From Xenophilus sp. L33 (lineage in GTDB: Bacteria; Pseudomonadota; Gammaproteobacteria; Burkholderiales; Burkholderiaceae_C), in the NCBI RefSeq assembly GCF_009765735.1, contig NZ_LMUW01000188.1:1-64000 (forward strand): a DNA stretch of 64,000 nt. Reading direction: 5' to 3'. Under the pieces are notes generated by a model. That model saw only the letters and a list, made by a program, of their open reading frames with translations, did no database searches and was not told where the DNA came from. Below are positions 15,757 to 24,718 of the stretch, piece after piece. Position 1 is the stretch's first letter. The number at the start of each line of letters is the position of its first letter. The position numbers were made by a program, and so were the translations under genes.

Positions 15757-18207
15757 ATGAAAATCTCCGACAAGAAAGTCCTGCTCACGTCCTTGACGGC
15801 GGTCGCGGCCAGCGCGCTCGTGGCCTGCGGCGGTGGCGGCGGCGGCGGCTTCGTGCCCATCACCCCGGTCGCACCCGCGACCACCACCCTGAGCGGCGTG
15901 GTTGCCTCCAGCGGCTTCGTCTCGAGCAGCAACACCGGCAACCCGGTGCTGAAGGCCGGCTACTACCAGAACGCCAAGGTGTTCATCGACGCCAACAACA
16001 ACGGCGTGCTGGACAGCGGCGAGACCTCGACCACCACCGATGCCACCGGCAAGTTCACGCTGACCGTCCCGACCAGCGCCGCCACTGGCCCGCTGGTCGC
16101 CGACATCACGACCGCGGCCACCAACACCGCCACCGGCGCCGCGGTGCCGAGCCACCTGATCCTGCGCGCCTCGACGGCGCAGGTCGCCGACCAGGGCGCG
16201 ACCAAGATCGTGATCAGCCCGATGTCGAGCGAGGCGCAGCGCCTGGTCGAAGCCAACAGCAGCAGCTACGCGGCCGAGAAGGCCAACCTGGTCGCCCGCC
16301 TGAATGTCCCGGCCTTCAACCTCGGCACCGCCGCCGTGACCGATCCGCTGGCCGACGTCAACACGCTGAGCGGCGCCACGCAGTACGCGGTGCTCTACGA
16401 GGACAACCAGCTCACCAACCGCTACACCTATGCGACGACCAAACTCGACCGCAAGGACATGTACCCCGACAACCTGGCCGTGCCTGGCGGCGACCCGCGC
16501 CTGGTGGGCCTGGCCGGCGTGACCATCAGCAACAAGGACGGCACCACGGTGACCCCGTCGGCGCCGAGCCAGAAGCAGGCGGTCATCACCTTCGCGCAGG
16601 CGCAGCAGGCGGCCTTCAACGTCGAAGGCGTGCCGGCGTACGACAACATCTTCGTGGTCATCGAAGAGAACAAGTCGACCGACGTGATCGTGGGCAACTC
16701 GCGCGCGGTCAACATCAACTACATCCTGAACAAGTACAACCAGCTGACCACGTACTACTCGACCGGCAACCCGTCCGAGCCGAACTACACCGCGCTGGGC
16801 GGCGGCGACGACTTCGGCATCGTCGACGACAACTGGATCGGTTGCGGCGCCGTCCCCGGCAGCCCGTACGCCCTGACCGACGTGGCCTTCCCCGGTGGCA
16901 CCGCCTCCGACGGCCAGCCGCTGCCGGCCCAGGCCGCGCTGCCGCCCGCCACCGCTGCCACCCGCGCCGGCTATGTCGCGGCCGACACCAAGTGCGGCGA
17001 CGCGCCGACCGGCGGCACGGTGCACAACATCCCGGGCAACAACCTGTTCACCGCGATGTCGAAGGCCGGCCTCACGATCCGCACCTACAGCGAATCGATG
17101 AACCCGGGCCAGGACGTGCGCGCGGACAGCATCGCCGACACGGCCGTGACCGCGACCTACAACACGGCCAACTTCCTGGCCGGCGGCACCAACCTCGACG
17201 GCTCGACGCCCAACCTGGTCGGCACCGCCAACTACGCGGTGGTCGGCGGCCTGTACAAGGTCAAGCACGGCCCGTCGATCGCCTACCAGGCGGCGCGCAA
17301 CCTGCCCGAGTTCGTGGCCGACAACCGCACCATCTTCGGCACGCAATACCAGGAAGCCGACTGGCGCAAGACCACGGCCTACACGGTGCCGAGCGGCTGG
17401 GTCTACGACCAGTTCAGCAAGGATCTGGCTGGCGGCGATGTGGGCAACATCAACATCATCGTCCCGGACCAGTGCGACGACATGCACGGCGTCGGCACCG
17501 ACACGAGCTGCGTGAGCAACAACAACGGCCAGGCCAACGGCGTGATGCGCGCGGACATCTACCTCGGCATGGTGGTCAAGAAGATCCAGGCCTCGGCGCT
17601 GTGGAACAACTCGCACAAGCGCGTCGCGATCGTCGTCATGTACGACGAAGGCGAAGGCGGCAACAACGGCTCCTGCTGCGGCTGGAACGCGGGCGGTACC
17701 AACTCCGGCGCCGCACCGGTGACCGTGGACGCCAACGGCAAGGCCACGGCGACGACCGCACCGAGCGGCTACGCGGCCGGCAACTTCGGCCACGGCAATT
17801 CGATCTTCGGCATCATCACCAACCAGCAGGACGTCGGCACGGCGAAGAAGAACGTGGCGGACAGCGACGCCTACAGCCACTTCGCCTTCCTGCGGACGCT
17901 GCAGGACATGTTCCAGGTGGCCGACCCGGCGGTCGATGCGAGCTACCTGAACCGGGCCAAGTACACCGAGGAGTTCATCACGGCGAACATCGCGTCGCTG
18001 CCTGAATTCGCCGGCAGTGCCGACACCCACTTCGACTCGGTGCGCCCGATCAACCATGCCTACGTGATCCCGGCGAGCTACACGCAGAAGCTCTACGCGA
18101 ACGACATCGTCGGCCAGGTCGACACCCTGACGGGCAAGCTCGAAGGCCAGATCACGCCGCAAAAGGGTCCTGACGCGACCCAGTCCAGCGTCTGGGCGAT
18201 CAAGTAA
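15757..18207 (+). CDS. Phosphoesterase-family lipoprotein (phospholipase C/acid phosphatase type)
   Basis: Protein of 816 residues (820 if ATG 15745 is used). It starts with a lipoprotein signal (lipobox LVAC) and a Gly7 run, then an N-terminal beta-rich domain with a DANNNGVLDSGE calcium-type loop (about residues 65-80), and a phosphoesterase (PF04185) domain beginning YDNIFVVIEENKSTD around residue 290, with a later VVMYDEGEGG and a Cys-rich insert. The family hydrolyses phosphate or phospholipid esters outside the cytoplasm. A PhoB box array upstream suggests induction by phosphate limitation. The di-haem peroxidase gene follows after 92 bases that contain a strong hairpin. Confidence 0.87.
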   Translation: MKISDKKVLLTSLTAVAASALVACGGGGGGGFVPITPVAPATTTLSGVVASSGFVSSSNTGNPVLKAGYYQNAKVFIDANNNGVLDSGETSTTTDATGKFTLTVPTSAATGPLVADITTAATNTATGAAVPSHLILRASTAQVADQGATKIVISPMSSEAQRLVEANSSSYAAEKANLVARLNVPAFNLGTAAVTDPLADVNTLSGATQYAVLYEDNQLTNRYTYATTKLDRKDMYPDNLAVPGGDPRLVGLAGVTISNKDGTTVTPSAPSQKQAVITFAQAQQAAFNVEGVPAYDNIFVVIEENKSTDVIVGNSRAVNINYILNKYNQLTTYYSTGNPSEPNYTALGGGDDFGIVDDNWIGCGAVPGSPYALTDVAFPGGTASDGQPLPAQAALPPATAATRAGYVAADTKCGDAPTGGTVHNIPGNNLFTAMSKAGLTIRTYSESMNPGQDVRADSIADTAVTATYNTANFLAGGTNLDGSTPNLVGTANYAVVGGLYKVKHGPSIAYQAARNLPEFVADNRTIFGTQYQEADWRKTTAYTVPSGWVYDQFSKDLAGGDVGNINIIVPDQCDDMHGVGTDTSCVSNNNGQANGVMRADIYLGMVVKKIQASALWNNSHKRVAIVVMYDEGEGGNNGSCCGWNAGGTNSGAAPVTVDANGKATATTAPSGYAAGNFGHGNSIFGIITNQQDVGTAKKNVADSDAYSHFAFLRTLQDMFQVADPAVDASYLNRAKYTEEFITANIASLPEFAGSADTHFDSVRPINHAYVIPASYTQKLYANDIVGQVDTLTGKLEGQITPQKGPDATQSSVWAIK

Positions 18208-18239
18208 GCAACTCGAAGGCTCCGCGCCAAGGCGCCCTG

Positions 18240-18273
18240 TTCCAGGCGGACTCCTTCGGGAGGCCGCCTGGAA
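18240..18273 (+). terminator. Strong UUCG-capped hairpin between phosphoesterase and peroxidase genes
   Basis: Outer stem TTCCAGGCGG (18240-18249) pairs exactly with CCGCCTGGAA (18264-18273); after one A/G mismatch an inner stem CTCC/GGAG closes a TTCG tetraloop (18255-18258). The result is 14 pairs with an exceptionally stable loop. It begins 33 bases after the phosphoesterase stop and ends 27 bases before the peroxidase start. No T run follows, so it may act as a partial terminator or a transcript-stabilising element that uncouples the two genes. Confidence 0.65.
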
Positions 18274-18299
18274 TCGGCGCTTGTGGCGCTTCATGGTTC

Positions 18300-19730
18300 A
18301 TGATGATTTCAGTGATGAGCAGGACGGCCGCAATGGGCCTGGCCCTCTCGGTCGCGCTGGGCGTGCTGGCGGGCTGCGATGGCGGCGGTGCCGCCACCAG
18401 CGCCTCGAACAGCGCCTCGAACAGCGCCACGCCGCGCAAGCCCGTCCTCAGCCTGCCGGCACAGGTCGGCCAGGTCGCCTTCTTCGACAGAAACCTGTCG
18501 GGCGGCAAGAACATGTCGTGCGCGAGCTGCCACGACCCCCAATACGCCTACGGGCCGCCGAACAGCGTCTCGGTCCAGCTGGGCTCCGACCTCACGCAGA
18601 CGGGCGTGCGCGCAGTGCCCTCGCTGCGCTACAAGGAGTCGACCCCCGCGTACAGCGACGACGCGCCGAATCCGGACGGCGTCACCTCCAACTCGCCCGG
18701 CGGCGGCTTCATGTGGGACGGCCGTGCCACCACGATGTCGGCGCAGGTCGCCCTGCCGCTGCTCAACCCGCTCGAGATGAACAACGCCTCCAAGGAAGCG
18801 GTGGTCAGGGCGGTGCGTGATGGCACCTACGCGGACCTCTTCAGGAAGGCCTTCGGCGCCGACGTCTTCGACCACACCGATGTCGCCTTCGACGCGCTCG
18901 GCAAGGCGATCGAGGCGCTGGAGACCGAAGACCTGAGCTTCCATCCCTACAGCAGCAAGTACGACCTCTACGTCTTCAACAAGATCGGCGGCAACCTGAC
19001 GCCGGCCGAATTGCGCGGCGAGACCGTGTTCCACAGCAGCGGGGTCGCGAACTGCTCGGGCTGCCACTACACCGGCGCCAGCTTCAACGGCAACACCGGC
19101 CTGATGACCGACTTCACCTACCAGGCCCTGGGCGCGCCGCGCAACGACCGTTCGATCCCGAACAACCCGGACCCGATCCCGGCGAACGACGATCCGGGCT
19201 ATTTCGACATGGGCCTGTGCGGGCCCTATCGCATCGACCATGCGCCGGCGTCGCCGGACACGGCGGATCCCTATTGCGGCATGTTCAAGGTGCCGGTGCT
19301 GCGCAACGTCGCGACGCGCGGCAGCTATTTCCACAACGGAGTCTTCCATTCCCTGGAACAGGTGCTCGACTTCTACAACACGCGGGACACCAACCCCGAA
19401 TACTGGTATCCGAGCCGCAACGACGGCACCGGCGCGCCGAAGGCCAACCCGCCGTGGGCCCTGCAGCCGGTGTCGGTGCCGGGCGCGACCGTCGCGAAAT
19501 ACAACGACCTGCCGGCCGCGCAGCAAGGCAGCCTCGACGAGGAGATGCCGCTCGGCACCGGCGAAGGCGGCGACAAGACGCTGGCCAGCGGCACCCGGCC
19601 GCGCCCGGCCGGGTCGGCCCCGGTCATGACGCCACAGCAGATCGCCGACGTGGTCTGCTTCCTGGGCACGCTCAGCGACGGCTACCAGCCGCCGGCCAAG
19701 CCGCCGACCGATGGAAGGTGCGTCAAATGA
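18300..19730 (+). CDS. Di-haem cytochrome c peroxidase/MauG-type lipoprotein
   Basis: Protein of 476 residues with a lipobox (VLAGC, Cys26) followed by a Ser/Asn/Ala linker made by a 12-base DNA repeat. Two covalent haem sites, CASCH (74-78) and CSGCH (252-256), mark the bacterial di-haem peroxidase family; MWDGRATTM and RNVATRGSYFHNG are family segments. It should sit on the membrane facing the periplasm and reduce peroxide or oxidise another substrate as MauG does. Its stop overlaps the start of the next lipoprotein gene (ATGA at 19727-19730), indicating translational coupling. Confidence 0.9.
   Translation: MMISVMSRTAAMGLALSVALGVLAGCDGGGAATSASNSASNSATPRKPVLSLPAQVGQVAFFDRNLSGGKNMSCASCHDPQYAYGPPNSVSVQLGSDLTQTGVRAVPSLRYKESTPAYSDDAPNPDGVTSNSPGGGFMWDGRATTMSAQVALPLLNPLEMNNASKEAVVRAVRDGTYADLFRKAFGADVFDHTDVAFDALGKAIEALETEDLSFHPYSSKYDLYVFNKIGGNLTPAELRGETVFHSSGVANCSGCHYTGASFNGNTGLMTDFTYQALGAPRNDRSIPNNPDPIPANDDPGYFDMGLCGPYRIDHAPASPDTADPYCGMFKVPVLRNVATRGSYFHNGVFHSLEQVLDFYNTRDTNPEYWYPSRNDGTGAPKANPPWALQPVSVPGATVAKYNDLPAAQQGSLDEEMPLGTGEGGDKTLASGTRPRPAGSAPVMTPQQIADVVCFLGTLSDGYQPPAKPPTDGRCVK
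18399..18428 (+). repeat. 12-bp tandem repeat in the peroxidase linker
   Basis: AGCGCCTCGAAC occurs twice in a row (18399-18410, 18411-18422) and a third partial copy starts at 18423. It encodes the SASN SASN SA linker directly after the lipidated cysteine. Being in frame and in a flexible tether, copy number could vary without breaking the gene. Confidence 0.7.
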
Positions 19731-20368
19731 AAGCCTTCGTTGCCCTCTTGACGGCCCTCCTGATGGCGTCGGCGCTGCTGGCCGGCTGCGACAACGAAGC
19801 GGCGCGCTTCCCGAACCGCGACAACTTCACCGCCGCCACGAACGACTATCTGGCCAAGCGCGGCCACCTGTGCCTGGCCAAGTACGACTGGCCGATCACG
19901 GTGCCCAGCGGCTCGCGCGAGCCCGATTCGCAGCAGATGCCCCTGCTCGAGAAGCTGAAGATGGTGAGCGGCAAGGACGTGACGGTGCCGACCCCGAATG
20001 CAGGCGCTGCGGTCGCTGCACGCGAATACACGTTGACCGACGCCGGTCGCAAGTACTACCTCCAGGTGCCGGTGGTGGTGCGCACCACGACCCAGACCGT
20101 GACGCACCCCGCCGACTTCTGCGTCGGCACCCTGAGCCTCGATCGGCTGGTCGGCTGGGACCCGCCGGAAACACGCGACGGCCGCACCTCGACCTCGCTG
20201 CTCTTCACCTACCGCATCGCCCCCGAGGCCTGGGCCGACACGCCGGAAGTGCTGCAGGCCTTTCCGCTGCTGGCGCGTGCCATCCAGCGCGAAGGATCGA
20301 TGCAGGTGCGCCTGGGCGTGCACCTCACGCGCCACGGCTGGGTCGCGGACGAACTGGATGCGCAGTGA
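19727..20368 (+). CDS. Lipoprotein, paralogue of the next gene
   Basis: Protein of 213 residues starting at an ATG that overlaps the peroxidase stop by four bases. The signal MKAFVALLTALLMASALLAGC ends in a lipobox. The mature part has NDYLAKRGHLCLAKYDWPIT, TLTDAGRKYY and HPADFCVGTLSLD, each mirrored in the product at 20400-21059 (DGYLAQRGDICLAMFDWPID, ELTDEGRKFYK, YANDFCVAHLK). Two conserved cysteines may form a disulphide. No known family recognised. The operon position suggests a partner of the peroxidase or phosphoesterase. Confidence 0.8.
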   Translation: MKAFVALLTALLMASALLAGCDNEAARFPNRDNFTAATNDYLAKRGHLCLAKYDWPITVPSGSREPDSQQMPLLEKLKMVSGKDVTVPTPNAGAAVAAREYTLTDAGRKYYLQVPVVVRTTTQTVTHPADFCVGTLSLDRLVGWDPPETRDGRTSTSLLFTYRIAPEAWADTPEVLQAFPLLARAIQREGSMQVRLGVHLTRHGWVADELDAQ

Positions 20369-20399
20369 TCGCAATGACACCTCTTTCAATCAGAACCTC

Positions 20400-21059
20400 A
20401 TGAATCTCCACGCAATGCAATCGAAGACCCTGGCGAGCATCGCCTCGATCGGCGCGCTCGCCGCCGCCCTGGCCGGCTGCGGCCTCGGCCACGACCCCAA
20501 GGCGGCCACGGCCGAGAACCTCGAAGCGCCGCTCGACGGCTACCTGGCGCAGCGCGGCGACATCTGCCTGGCGATGTTCGACTGGCCGATCGACCTGACC
20601 GAAGCCGAGGCCGGCTCCGGCGCCCGCCACGCGGTGCAATTCCCGGTCATGGAGCAACTGGGCCTCTTGCGCAGCACCGTCGTCCCCGCGCCGAAGAGCG
20701 CCGAGAACCCGGACGGTGCGGTCAAGCGCTTCGAACTGACCGACGAAGGCCGCAAGTTCTACAAGCCGCATCCGCATGCCACCCGCACCGGCGACTACGC
20801 CAACGACTTCTGCGTGGCGCATCTCAAGCGCGAGAAGATCGTCGACGTCAAGCTGCAGACCACCGACGTTCCGCAACCGCTGGCAGTGGTGAGCTACACC
20901 TACCAGGTCGAAGCCGCGCCGTGGATGCAGAACGCCGACGCGCAGCGCGTGTTCCCGATGATCACGCGCATCATGAACGGCGCCGGCGGCCGCCTGCAGT
21001 TGCGCCAGGGCTTCACGCTCGGCGACAAGGGCTGGGTCGCGCAGAACGCGCCAGCCTGA
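20400..21059 (+). CDS. Lipoprotein, paralogue of the preceding gene
   Basis: Protein of 219 residues; an internal ATG at 20415 is an equally good start for the signal (SIASIGALAAALAGC). It shares the order of motifs with the preceding product (GYLAQRG-CLA-FDWPI, LTDEGRK, NDFCVAHL, then SYTYQVEAAPW and a C-terminal LRQGFTLGDKGWVAQ), so the pair arose by tandem duplication. Function unknown. It lies 31 bases after its paralogue and 17 bases before the 2OG oxygenase gene. The repeated RG-(x)2-CLA-DWPI segment is the best search seed. Confidence 0.82.
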   Translation: MNLHAMQSKTLASIASIGALAAALAGCGLGHDPKAATAENLEAPLDGYLAQRGDICLAMFDWPIDLTEAEAGSGARHAVQFPVMEQLGLLRSTVVPAPKSAENPDGAVKRFELTDEGRKFYKPHPHATRTGDYANDFCVAHLKREKIVDVKLQTTDVPQPLAVVSYTYQVEAAPWMQNADAQRVFPMITRIMNGAGGRLQLRQGFTLGDKGWVAQNAPA

Positions 21060-21076
21060 TCCGCCAGGCAGCACGC

Positions 21077-21955
21077 ATGGGCACCGTGGTCCGCTTCTCG
21101 CCCGACCTGGGTCGCTGGCTCACCCGGCATCTCGATGCGGGCGAGATGCCGCTGGCGCTGGTCGCGACGATGCTGAAGCAAGGCATGAACGAACGCAGCG
21201 CGCAAGGCATCGTCGCGGCCTATGTCGATGCGCGGCAGCGCGGCGCGGCGGTGCCGGTCGATTCGGTCGAACTGCCGGACGAGACCCGCGCGCCGCCGGT
21301 CGCGCGGCTGGCGCCGGGCACGCGCATCCGGGCCTTCGATCGGGAGATCGCGGTGCACGTGCGCACCGCCGACCCGGTCTTCGCGGCGCTCGGCGGCGTG
21401 GCCGACGCGGACGAATGCCGTGCGGTCATCGAGATGGCGCGGCCGCGATTGAAGCCTTCGACGCTGGTCGATCCGGTGAGCGGCCGCGACGTGGTGAGCG
21501 ACCGGCGAACCAGCTGGGGCATGTTCTTCCGGCTCGGCGAGAACGAACTGATCGCCCGCCTCGATCGGCGCCTGTCGGCCTTGATGAACCTGCCGCTCGA
21601 GAACGGCGAAGGCCTGCAGGTGCTCCACTACCCGACCGGCGCCGGCAGCGATCCGCATCACGACTACCTGGCGCCCGGCAATGCGGCGAACCGGGAGTCG
21701 ATCGCCCGCAGCGGGCAGCGGGTCAGCACGCTGGTGACCTATCTCAACGATCCGCCCGAAGGCGGGCAGACCGTGTTCCCCGAATTGGGATTGGCGGTCT
21801 CGCCGATTCGCGGCAATGCCTGCTATTTCGAATACGGCGACGACGACGGCCGCGTCGACGCGCGCTCGCTGCACGCCAGCGCACCGGTGACCCGCGGCGA
21901 GAAGTGGGTCATGACGAAGTGGATGCGCAACAGGACGTTCGTGTCGGCGGGCTGA
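21077..21955 (+). CDS. 2-oxoglutarate/Fe(II) oxygenase, prolyl 4-hydroxylase type
   Basis: Protein of 292 residues. The C-terminal half is a P4H-like double-stranded beta helix: iron ligands His194 and Asp196 (DPHHDYL), distal His266 and 2-oxoglutarate-binding Lys276 (SLHASAPVTRGEKWVMTKW), plus TLVTYLNDPPEGGQTVFPE. The N-terminal 90 residues form a separate helical region (DLGRWLTRHLDAGEMPLALVATMLKQGMNE) seen in some proteobacterial P4H homologues. Cytoplasmic; no signal. Likely hydroxylates a prolyl or related residue of an unknown protein. The start lies 17 bases after the lipoprotein stop. Confidence 0.9.
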   Translation: MGTVVRFSPDLGRWLTRHLDAGEMPLALVATMLKQGMNERSAQGIVAAYVDARQRGAAVPVDSVELPDETRAPPVARLAPGTRIRAFDREIAVHVRTADPVFAALGGVADADECRAVIEMARPRLKPSTLVDPVSGRDVVSDRRTSWGMFFRLGENELIARLDRRLSALMNLPLENGEGLQVLHYPTGAGSDPHHDYLAPGNAANRESIARSGQRVSTLVTYLNDPPEGGQTVFPELGLAVSPIRGNACYFEYGDDDGRVDARSLHASAPVTRGEKWVMTKWMRNRTFVSAG

Positions 21956-22036
21956 GCGTGACTTTGTTCACGCGGCGTTTTGCACGCGCCTGCACGACCG
22001 TCGCGGTGTCGGATGCCTTCGCTAAGATCGTCCGCC

Positions 22037-22417
22037 ATGCCCTGGCTCCGAGAATTCTCCACCCGAGGCCGGCTCGGCCGGGCCGGCTTCTGGCTACGCC
22101 AGGCCGTGTCGGTGCCGCTGGGCCTCTGGCTGTGCATCGCGGTGCACGAATCGATCGGGCAGCCCTTCGACCTGCTCCCGGTGCTGGCACTCGTGCTGCA
22201 TCTGGTGTCCACCTGGGGCCGCAGGCTGCATGACCGGGACCGGTCGGCCTGGTGGCTGCTCGCCACGGTCGTGCCGCTCGCCGGTGCGCTCTGGCTGTGG
22301 GTCGAATGTGGCTTGCGCGCCGGATCGACCGGCGCGAACCGCCATGGCCGCGCCGGCGGCGAGACCGCCGACTACCTGCGCGTGACCCCATCCGCCGCCC
22401 CATCTCCTCTCGCATGA
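22037..22417 (+). CDS. DUF805 family membrane protein
   Basis: Protein of 126 residues with the DUF805 pattern: STRGRLGRAGFWLR at the N terminus, two to three hydrophobic spans (about 22-38, 47-58, 73-88) and the signature TWGRRLHDRDRSAWWLL. Family function is unknown; members sit in the inner membrane. The ATG at 22037 is preceded by AAGATCGTCCGCC. Its stop overlaps the start of the FAD oxidase-methyltransferase gene (ATGA at 22414-22417). Confidence 0.88.
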   Translation: MPWLREFSTRGRLGRAGFWLRQAVSVPLGLWLCIAVHESIGQPFDLLPVLALVLHLVSTWGRRLHDRDRSAWWLLATVVPLAGALWLWVECGLRAGSTGANRHGRAGGETADYLRVTPSAAPSPLA

Positions 22418-24714
22418 CCTTGCACCACACCGTCAACGACGTCACCCAGTTGAATCCCGTGCGGGTGATGGCGATCGTCGCGCCGGAGTCCAAGGCGGAC
22501 GTGGTCGAGGCGCTGCGCCGCACCTCCGGGCCGGTCTCCATCGGCGGCGGGCGCTTCAGCATGGGCGGACAGACCGCCAGCGCGGGAAGCCTGCACTTCG
22601 ACATGCGCTCGATGAACCGCATCCTCGCCTTCTCGCCCGAGGAGAAGACGATCCGCGTGCAGCCGGGCGTGCGCTGGTGCGACATCCAGCGCTTAGTCGA
22701 TCCGCACGGGCTGGCGGTCAAGATCATGCAGACCTACGCCAACTTCACGGTCGGCGGCGCGCTGAGCGTGAATTGCCATGGCCGCTACGTCGGGCTCGGT
22801 CCGCTGGTGCTGTCGGTGCGCAGCATCGAAGTCGCGCTGCACGACGGTGAGCTGCGGCAGGCCAGCCGCTCGGTGAATCCGGAGCTCTTCTTCGGCGTGA
22901 TCGGCGGCTATGGCGGGCTCGGCGTGGTGGTCGAGGTCGAGCTGGAGCTGGCCCACAACAAGCGGGTGCAGCGGGTCGACAAGGTGATGCCGCTGGCCGA
23001 CTACTGGACGCACTTCAAGAACCACGTGCGCAACAACCCGAAGGCGGTGTTCCACAACGCCGACCTCTACGCGCCGCATTTCTCCACCGTGCGTTCGGTG
23101 ACCTGGCTCGAGACCGATGCGCCGGCGACCACCGCGGCCCGCTTGCAGGCACCTGCGCGTTCCTATCCCCTGCACCAATACTTCCTCTGGGCGATGTCGG
23201 AAACGCCGCTCGGCAAGCAGCGGCGCGAGAAGCTGATCGACCCGCTCCTCTACCTGCGCAAGAAGGTGCATTGGCGCAACTACGAGGCCGGCTACGACGT
23301 GGCCGAACTGGAGCCGCCGAGCCGCTCCAACCGCACCTACGTGCTGCAGGAGTATTTCGTGCCGGTCGAGAAGCTGGAGGCCTTCGTGCCGCTGATGGCG
23401 GGCGTGCTGCAGCGCCATGGCGTCAATGCGCTGAACGTGTCGATCCGCCATGCGATGCCCGACACCCGCACGCTGCTCAACTGGGCGCCGACCGAGACCT
23501 TCGCCTTCGTGCTCTATCACAAGCAGCGCACCCGCGAGAACGCGAAGAGCCGGGTCGGCGTCTGGACCCGCGAGCTGATCGAGGCGGTGCTCTCGGTCGG
23601 CGGCACCTACTACCTGCCCTACCAGCCGCACGGCACGGTCGAGCAGTTCCATCGCGCCTATCCGCGCGCGAAGCAGTTCCTGGCGCTCAAGGACAAGCTC
23701 GACCCGCAGTTCCGCTTCACCAACGTGCTGTGGAACAAGTACCACCGCGTGCCCGCGGCGGCCGGCGCGAGCGCACCCTCGGAATTCCACGAGGTCTTCG
23801 GCGACGTCCGGCAATCGGACGCCTTCTATCGCTTCCTGCAGAACGTCTTCCGGACCCTGCCCGAGGACCGCTTCCATCACCTGATCCGCGAGGCCTGCAA
23901 GCTGCATGCGGACGAGGAAAGCGTCTACCGCTACATCCAGAGCGAGCTCGGCAACATCAAGCCCAAGCTGGCCGACCTGAGCCACGCCCTGCCATCGCTC
24001 TTCAAGCAGAAGGCCGAGATGACCCGGCAGACGCTGCAGGTGCTGGGCGGCCGCCAGCGCTTCTCGGGCTACGCGGAAATCGGCTCGAAGGGCCGCTACT
24101 TCCGCGGCCTGGCGGCCGCGCTGGACATCGACGGACCGCGCTACTTCATCGACGAGAAGCCGCCCGGCTTCTCGCCCGTCGACCTCATGGAGCGCGGGCA
24201 GCTGCCACGCCTGTCCGGCGCCCATCTGCCGCTCGCCGACTACGCGCCGCTGCCGGCCGATCGCATCGCCGACGCCTCGCTCGACTTCGTCGGCTGCTAC
24301 GTCGGCCTGCACCACATGACCGTCGAGCGCCTCAGCCCCTTCCTGGCGTCCATCCATCGGGTGCTGCGGCCGGGCGGCGTCTTCGTGCTGCGCGACCACG
24401 ACGTTCGCACGCCGCAATTGCGCGCCCTGGTGTCGCTGGCCCATTCGGTCTTCAACGCCGGCCTGGGCGAGACCTGGGAGGTCAACCGTAGCGAGCTGCG
24501 CTTCTTCGAGCCGGTGTCGACCTGGGTCGAGCGGCTCGCCCGCGCGGGCTTGAAGGATTCGGGCCTCCGCGTGCTGCAGGACCACGACCCGACCGACAAC
24601 GTGCTGATGTGCTTCACCAAGGAGGGCCCTGCCCTGCCGGATCGGGCGATGAACGACGGTGATGCGCCCGCGCAGGCACCGGCCGCGACTGCATCGATCG
24701 CGCGGGCCGCGTAG
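22414..24714 (+). CDS. FAD-dependent oxidase fused to a SAM-methyltransferase-like domain
   Basis: Protein of 766 residues. The first part (about 1-450) is a vanillyl-alcohol-oxidase/FAD_binding_4 type flavoprotein: PVSIGGGRFSMGGQTASAGS near 40-60, YANFTVGGALSVNCHGRY, and a C-terminal substrate domain ending FRFTNVLWNKY. A helical linker follows, and the last 200 residues look like a class I methyltransferase (IADASLDFVGCYVGLHHM, then HRVLRPGGVFVLRDHD around residue 647). The classical glycine-rich SAM motif I is not obvious, so activity is uncertain. It overlaps the DUF805 gene and is 4 bases from the next. Confidence 0.88.
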   Translation: MTLHHTVNDVTQLNPVRVMAIVAPESKADVVEALRRTSGPVSIGGGRFSMGGQTASAGSLHFDMRSMNRILAFSPEEKTIRVQPGVRWCDIQRLVDPHGLAVKIMQTYANFTVGGALSVNCHGRYVGLGPLVLSVRSIEVALHDGELRQASRSVNPELFFGVIGGYGGLGVVVEVELELAHNKRVQRVDKVMPLADYWTHFKNHVRNNPKAVFHNADLYAPHFSTVRSVTWLETDAPATTAARLQAPARSYPLHQYFLWAMSETPLGKQRREKLIDPLLYLRKKVHWRNYEAGYDVAELEPPSRSNRTYVLQEYFVPVEKLEAFVPLMAGVLQRHGVNALNVSIRHAMPDTRTLLNWAPTETFAFVLYHKQRTRENAKSRVGVWTRELIEAVLSVGGTYYLPYQPHGTVEQFHRAYPRAKQFLALKDKLDPQFRFTNVLWNKYHRVPAAAGASAPSEFHEVFGDVRQSDAFYRFLQNVFRTLPEDRFHHLIREACKLHADEESVYRYIQSELGNIKPKLADLSHALPSLFKQKAEMTRQTLQVLGGRQRFSGYAEIGSKGRYFRGLAAALDIDGPRYFIDEKPPGFSPVDLMERGQLPRLSGAHLPLADYAPLPADRIADASLDFVGCYVGLHHMTVERLSPFLASIHRVLRPGGVFVLRDHDVRTPQLRALVSLAHSVFNAGLGETWEVNRSELRFFEPVSTWVERLARAGLKDSGLRVLQDHDPTDNVLMCFTKEGPALPDRAMNDGDAPAQAPAATASIARAA

Positions 24715-24718
24715 CCCG

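Noticed and set aside
15742..18294. An 850-codon minus-strand frame opposite the phosphoesterase
   Set aside because: Translation is Arg/Val/His-rich without motifs, while the plus strand has a clear lipoprotein signal and phosphoesterase motifs.
18399..18428. Short tandem repeat considered as a CRISPR or VNTR array
   Set aside because: Only about 2.5 copies of 12 bases, with no spacers, inside a coding region.
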